A stretch of DNA of 8,668 nt from Planctomycetota bacterium (GTDB taxonomy: Bacteria; Planctomycetota; Planctomycetia; Pirellulales; UBA1268). Made by a program: the position numbers and the translations under genes. Within the stretch, counting starts at the first letter, position 1. The number at the start of each line of letters is the position of its first letter. This document shows positions 5,639 through 8,668 of this stretch, piece after piece. The notes under the pieces are model-generated. The model did no database searches. It worked only from the letters and a program-made list of their open reading frames with translations, and was not told the DNA's origin. The stretch spans positions 1 through 8,668 of the forward strand of contig QWQL01000087.1 of NCBI GenBank assembly GCA_003670825.1. The letters run 5' to 3'.

Positions 5639-7072
5639 ATGGCACAAGAGTCCACTGCCGCCGCTCCAGGCCCGGTCGATCCGGCCTCGGTCCCCTCGAC
5701 GGCGGCACTGTCGCCCGCCGAGCGGTCACGGGTGATGAAGTGCTTCCACACGGGCGTGCAAAACCTGCAGACCAACGCCAGCTATGCCGTCGACATGTTT
5801 TCGGCCTGCGTCGTCGGCGACCCCGGCAACGCGATCTTCCTCCAGCGGCTGTTCGAGGCACTGAAGCGGAAGTACGGCGGCAAGAAGGCCGGCAGCCTGA
5901 CCGCGTTCTTTGCGACCGGCTCGCGGGCGACGCTCAAGAAACTGGCTTCGCAGGCCCAGTGGCGGGAGCTGATCAAGCAAGGGGTGGAGATCGTCAAGGC
6001 GAACCCCGGCGACCATGCCTGCCTGCTAGCGATGGCCGAAGCCTGCGGCAACCTGATGTTTCTCGAGACCCAGGCGGTCTACCTGCGGGCCGCCCTCGAC
6101 GCCTCGCCGACCGACCCCGAGGTCAACCGGCAGTGCGCCCGGTTCGCCGCGAGCCAGGGCAACTTCGATCAGGCGATCGAGTGCTGGCGGCGGATCGGTC
6201 GGACGAAAGGGTTGGCCGAGGAGTCCGAGAAGGCGATCTCGGAACTCTCCGTCGACAAGACGATCTCAGCCGGCCAGGGCATGATCGGCCGTGGCAGTTC
6301 CTCCGCGGCACGGCCCCCGGCCACGCCCGATCAGGCCGGGAAGACGGGCGGGCGAGCCGGTGAACTCCGGCAGGCCATCGCCAAGAATCCAGCCGACGTC
6401 GAGTCGTACCTCGAACTCGCCGATCTCCTCGAGCGTGACGCCACGGTAGAGGAGGCGGAGCAGTTGCTGCTGAAGGCCCTTGATGCGTCGGGCAACGACC
6501 TGAAGGTTCGGGAGCACTTCGAAGACCGCCAACTCCGCTGGGGAAAGCATCGAGTGCTGATCGCTGAAAAACGGCTGCTCACCGAAGACACGCCCGAGCA
6601 CCGCGTCACCGTGGAGCGGCTCAAGGCCGTGCAACTCAAGCAGGAGGTCGACGTCTACTCGGCACGGTGCAGCCGCTACCCCGAGAACCTGACCTGGGAA
6701 TACGAACTCGCCATGCGGCTCAAGGCGGCCGGCAACTACACCGAGGCAATCCGCAGTTTTCAGGAGTCGATGAAAGACACCCGCCGCCGCGGAAGCGTGT
6801 CACTGGAACTCGGCGAATGCTTCCAGAAGATCAAGCAGTATCAGCTCGCGATGCAGAACTATCAGGCCGCCGTGGAATCCCTCACCGACCGCGAACTCGA
6901 GCACCGCAAGCGGGCCCTCTACCGGGCGGGGGTGCTCGCCGCCGGCCTCGACGACGTCGACTCGGCCCGGAAATACCTCTCGATTCTGGCCGGCCTGGAC
7001 TTTGGATACCGGGATGTGGCCCAACGTCTGGACAAGTTGGCGTCGGCAAAGGATAAAGGGGTGGAAGGCTGA
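5639..7072 (+). CDS. TPR-repeat scaffold protein, function unknown
   Basis: The 477-residue product has no signal peptide or membrane helix and is likely cytoplasmic. After a low-complexity N terminus (1-25), helical repeats resembling tetratricopeptide repeats run from about 100 to 190, for example AMAEACGNLMFLETQAVYLRA and QCARFAASQGNFDQAIECW. A linker rich in Gly, Ser, Ala and Pro (about 211-238) separates these from a second repeat block (about 240-460), including ELADLLERDATVEEAEQLLL, ELAMRLKAAGNYTEAIRSFQ and ELGECFQKIKQYQLAMQNYQ. TPR domains bind other proteins; no catalytic domain is visible, so an adaptor or scaffold role is inferred. The ATG at 5639 has no clear Shine-Dalgarno. rpsT follows in the same direction 81 bases later, so the two may share a transcript. 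Confidence 0.85.
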   Translation: MAQESTAAAPGPVDPASVPSTAALSPAERSRVMKCFHTGVQNLQTNASYAVDMFSACVVGDPGNAIFLQRLFEALKRKYGGKKAGSLTAFFATGSRATLKKLASQAQWRELIKQGVEIVKANPGDHACLLAMAEACGNLMFLETQAVYLRAALDASPTDPEVNRQCARFAASQGNFDQAIECWRRIGRTKGLAEESEKAISELSVDKTISAGQGMIGRGSSSAARPPATPDQAGKTGGRAGELRQAIAKNPADVESYLELADLLERDATVEEAEQLLLKALDASGNDLKVREHFEDRQLRWGKHRVLIAEKRLLTEDTPEHRVTVERLKAVQLKQEVDVYSARCSRYPENLTWEYELAMRLKAAGNYTEAIRSFQESMKDTRRRGSVSLELGECFQKIKQYQLAMQNYQAAVESLTDRELEHRKRALYRAGVLAAGLDDVDSARKYLSILAGLDFGYRDVAQRLDKLASAKDKGVEG

Positions 7073-7099
7073 GCCGCCCACCGGGCCGCTTTCCCGCCA

Positions 7100-7118
7100 G
7101 CCGGAAAATGTTTCCGGC
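7100..7118. terminator. Perfect hairpin between the TPR gene and rpsT
   Basis: GCCGGAAA and TTTCCGGC form a perfect 8-bp stem around the 3-base loop ATG, 36 bases before the rpsT start. No T-run follows, so classical intrinsic termination is not supported. It could attenuate or end the TPR transcript, mark an mRNA processing site, or be part of the rpsT leader, where S20 autoregulation is known in E. coli. Its role is inferred only from position. Confidence 0.45.
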
Positions 7119-7141
7119 CCCACCGCACGCCCCCCACGACC

Positions 7142-7146
7142 GAGGA
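7142..7146 (+). promoter_or_regulatory. Ribosome binding site of rpsT
   Basis: GAGGA lies 7 bases before the ATG at 7154 and supports this start. Confidence 0.65.
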
Positions 7147-7153
7147 TCCTGGT

Positions 7154-7477
7154 ATGCCCCATTCGGCCAGCGCCAAGAAGCGTCACCGTCAAAATCTCCG
7201 TAATCGCGACCGCCACCGCATCGTAAAGTCGGAACTGAGGTCGAAGATCCGCAAGGTGCTCGAGTCGATTTCCACCGGCGACGTGACTGGCGCCAAGGAG
7301 CAGTTCAAGGGGATGACGAGGTCGACCGACCGGGCTGCGGCCGCGGGTACGATCCACCGCAACCGCGCTGCCCGCATCAAGTCGCGGATATCGGCCCGCC
7401 TCAAAAACGCCGAAAAGGGTGTTGTCCCGACCAATCTGTTGGCCAAGGGTCGGAGCAAGGCCGCGACCAAAGCCTAA
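7154..7477 (+). CDS. rpsT: 30S ribosomal protein S20
   Basis: S20 binds 16S rRNA early in small-subunit assembly. The product is 107 residues and strongly basic, with the family's N-terminal signature MPHSASAKKRHRQNLRNR and helical segments around RSKIRKVLESI (29-39) and HRNRAARIKSRISARLKNA (68-86). Family members are commonly near 85-90 residues; the extra length is mostly a Lys/Ala-rich C-terminal tail (AKGRSKAATKA). The ATG has a good Shine-Dalgarno. The gene converges with pyrK; only 25 bases separate the stop codons. Confidence 0.97.
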   Translation: MPHSASAKKRHRQNLRNRDRHRIVKSELRSKIRKVLESISTGDVTGAKEQFKGMTRSTDRAAAAGTIHRNRAARIKSRISARLKNAEKGVVPTNLLAKGRSKAATKA

Positions 7478-7515
7478 TCGGCTTCGCCGAAGAGGCCCGT
7501 CGTCACCAAACGACG
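7478..7515. terminator. Two hairpins between convergent rpsT and pyrK
   Basis: Immediately after the rpsT stop, TCGGC and GCCGA form a 5-bp stem with loop TTC (7478-7490). A second 6-bp stem, CGTCGT and ACGACG with loop CACCAA (7498-7515), overlaps the last codons of pyrK. No T-run follows either. With only 25 bases between the genes, these are the only candidates for ending both transcripts. Confidence 0.35.
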
Positions 7516-8384
7516 TCTGCTGAGTCGAAGATCGGCCCTTCAACGCACGTGCGGCGGTAATCCCAGCCGCCGTTGGCGTCGCGAATGGGAGCCACACAGC
7601 TGAAGCAGATGCCGATGCCGCAGGCCATCGGAGTCTCGAGCGACACGGCGCAGGATAGTTCTCGCGTCGCGGCCCACCGCGAGACGGCCGCCATCATCGG
7701 CTCGGGTCCGCAGCACGCGATCCGAGTGCTGGCTGCAGCCATCCCGGCCACAGCGACCTGTTTATCGAGCAGGTCAACCACGGTGCCCATGAGGCCCGCC
7801 GAGCCATCGAGCGTGGCGAGGTGCACATCGCAACCGGCCTGATGGAAGTCGGCGACATCGGCGAACATGCCGGCATGCCGAGCGCCCCAGCAGAAGGTCA
7901 CGCGTTTTGCGGGAGCGGCCGGTCGGGTGGGGACGCCGTACCTCGCCAGGCCCAGGCTCTCGCGGGCGAGCGCGAACAGGGCCGTTTGGCCGATGCCGCC
8001 GGCCACCAGCACGAGATGCTCGGTCGGTGGGAGCCGAAAGCCGTTGCCGAGTGGCCCCCAGGCCATCAAGTCGTCGCCCGGACGGACCGTGGCGAGGGCC
8101 CGCGTGAACCGCCCGTGCACGAGGTAGATAAAGTCGGCCTGCCGCGGCTCGCCGGCCACGGGCACGACGTCGTAGACGGCAAAGGGCCGGGCGAGCAGCG
8201 GGTCGCTCCGGTCGGGCAGCCGGAGCATCGCGAACTGCCCGGGTACGGCTCGGGAGGCAATCGACGGGCAGTCGAGGCGAATCCGCCAGGTGGCGTCGGC
8301 CACGCGATCGTGGGCCACGACCCGGGCCCGCACGTGGGATGCCTCATCGGCGAGGCAGACGCCGCCGGCAGTGACTTCAGCCAT
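7503..8384 (-). CDS. pyrK: Dihydroorotate dehydrogenase electron-transfer subunit (PyrK-type)
   Basis: PyrK is the FAD and [2Fe-2S] subunit that passes electrons from dihydroorotate dehydrogenase (PyrD class 1B) to NAD+ in pyrimidine synthesis. The chosen product is 293 residues. In order it shows a ferredoxin-reductase FAD domain with PGQFAMLRLP and LLARPFAVYDV, a nucleotide-binding HLVLVAGGIGQTALFALAR, and a C-terminal cluster motif C255-x4-C260-x2-C263-x16-C280 followed by VEGPIFDSADVVW, close to the PyrK end. The frame is open further upstream, but residues before MAEVTAGG read as low-complexity sequence belonging to another frame. GAGGG lies 8 bases before this ATG. The preceding gene stops 4 bases away, so the pair is probably coupled. 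Related NfnA/sulfide-dehydrogenase subunits are possible alternatives; pyrD is not in the window. Confidence 0.86.
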   Translation of the reverse strand: MAEVTAGGVCLADEASHVRARVVAHDRVADATWRIRLDCPSIASRAVPGQFAMLRLPDRSDPLLARPFAVYDVVPVAGEPRQADFIYLVHGRFTRALATVRPGDDLMAWGPLGNGFRLPPTEHLVLVAGGIGQTALFALARESLGLARYGVPTRPAAPAKRVTFCWGARHAGMFADVADFHQAGCDVHLATLDGSAGLMGTVVDLLDKQVAVAGMAAASTRIACCGPEPMMAAVSRWAATRELSCAVSLETPMACGIGICFSCVAPIRDANGGWDYRRTCVEGPIFDSADVVW

Positions 8385-8388
8385 GCCG

Positions 8389-8668
8389 TCAGCCCTCGCT
8401 ACCCGACGGCCGGGCTCGCCAGGATGAGGCCTTGCCGGCCCGCTTCCGCTTCCTGGGCATGGGACGGCCCTGGCCGACACCCCCGGGCTTACCGGTCGGT
8501 CGTCCATCGCCAGTCGGTCGTCCATCGCCAGTCGGTCGGCCGGCGCCAGTCGGTCGGCCAGCCCCGGTCGGTCGGCCAACGCCAGTCGGTCGGCCAGCCC
8601 CAGTCGGTCGGCCAGCGCCGGTCGGTCGGCCAGCCCCAGTCGGTCGGCCAGCCCCAGTCGGTCGACCA
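8389..8668 (-). CDS. C-terminal tail of a repeat protein upstream of pyrK (partial)
   Basis: The frame enters from beyond the right edge and gives 92 residues before TGA at 8391-8389. It consists of ten hexapeptides of the form GRPTG followed by A, V, D or K, then a tail with GQGRPMPRKRKRAGK and RARPSGSEG. Among the ten 18-base units, the first five codons differ only at third positions (GGT/GGC/GGA, ACT/ACC, GGG/GGC/GGT), and CGA and CCG never change. That indicates this frame is translated, and not the overlapping frame fused to pyrK. The segment is disordered and basic, as in tails that bind nucleic acid; the GRP core surrounded by basic residues also recalls AT-hooks, though only the last copy is well flanked. 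The main domain is outside the window, so the protein is unidentified. It is probably translated together with pyrK. Confidence 0.65.
   Translation of the reverse strand, partial: GRPTGAGRPTGAGRPTGAGRPTGAGRPTGVGRPTGAGRPTGAGRPTGDGRPTGDGRPTGKPGGVGQGRPMPRKRKRAGKASSWRARPSGSEG
8393..8397 (-). promoter_or_regulatory. Ribosome binding site deciding the pyrK start
   Basis: GAGGG on the minus strand lies 8 bases before the ATG at 8384 and falls within the last codons of the upstream gene. It supports a 293-residue PyrK instead of a 358-residue form with a repeat-derived N terminus. Confidence 0.5.
8488..8667 (-). repeat. 18-bp tandem repeat, ten units in view
   Basis: Ten contiguous 18-base units, consensus GGCCGACCGACTGGGGCT on the minus strand, run to the window edge, so the true number may be larger. 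Units nearest the 3' end of the gene are most diverged (last codons GAT, GAT, AAG). There are no unique spacers, so this is a coding minisatellite and not a CRISPR array. Confidence 0.9.

Noticed and set aside
7108..7203. A 31-codon frame starting in the hairpin loop and overlapping the rpsT start
   Set aside because: No Shine-Dalgarno, Pro-rich low-complexity product, and most of its 3' half simply overlaps rpsT out of frame.
8488..8667. CRISPR-like or other spacer-bearing array
   Set aside because: The 18-base units are contiguous without spacers and keep a reading frame, so it is a coding tandem repeat.

Overview
The window is GC-rich, densely coded bacterial chromosome. The gene content fits a planctomycete: a McsA-McsB pair outside the Firmicutes, a fused CobA-HemD protein, a cytoplasmic TPR protein beside rpsT, and several starts with weak or no Shine-Dalgarno sequence. 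This assignment is inferred from gene content and protein style; no 16S or other marker was tested. I see no mobile element, CRISPR array, tRNA or rRNA. Most of the window is housekeeping.

Layout, left to right. (1) 1-354, minus: the N-terminal part of anthranilate synthase component I (trpE), cut by the window edge. (2) 494-2166, plus: mcsA and mcsB, overlapping by ATGA, the protein-arginine phosphorylation pair. (3) 2256-2759, minus: coaD (coenzyme A synthesis), convergent with mcsB. (4) 2952-3128, plus: a small two-helix membrane protein of about 58 residues. (5) 3153-3872, minus: an unrecognised 239-residue protein. (6) 3970-5562, minus: a fusion of uroporphyrinogen-III methyltransferase and uroporphyrinogen-III synthase. 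(7) 5639-7072, plus: a 477-residue TPR protein, followed by rpsT (ribosomal protein S20) at 7154-7477. (8) 7503-8384, minus: a PyrK-type iron-sulfur flavoprotein, convergent with rpsT. (9) 8389-8668, minus: the C-terminal tail of a further gene, made of at least ten GRPTGx hexapeptide repeats and a basic end, stopping 4 bases before pyrK.

The genes serve unrelated core pathways (tryptophan, CoA, tetrapyrrole and pyrimidine synthesis, translation, protein quality control). Apart from mcsA-mcsB and the repeat-tail gene with pyrK, they do not form one obvious functional operon.

The least ordinary features are the 18-bp repeat array at the right edge, whose variation shows which frame is translated, and the altered signature residues in McsA, McsB and the methyltransferase half of the fusion. 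Two proteins could not be assigned a function: the small membrane protein and the 239-residue protein. I found no convincing new multi-gene system.
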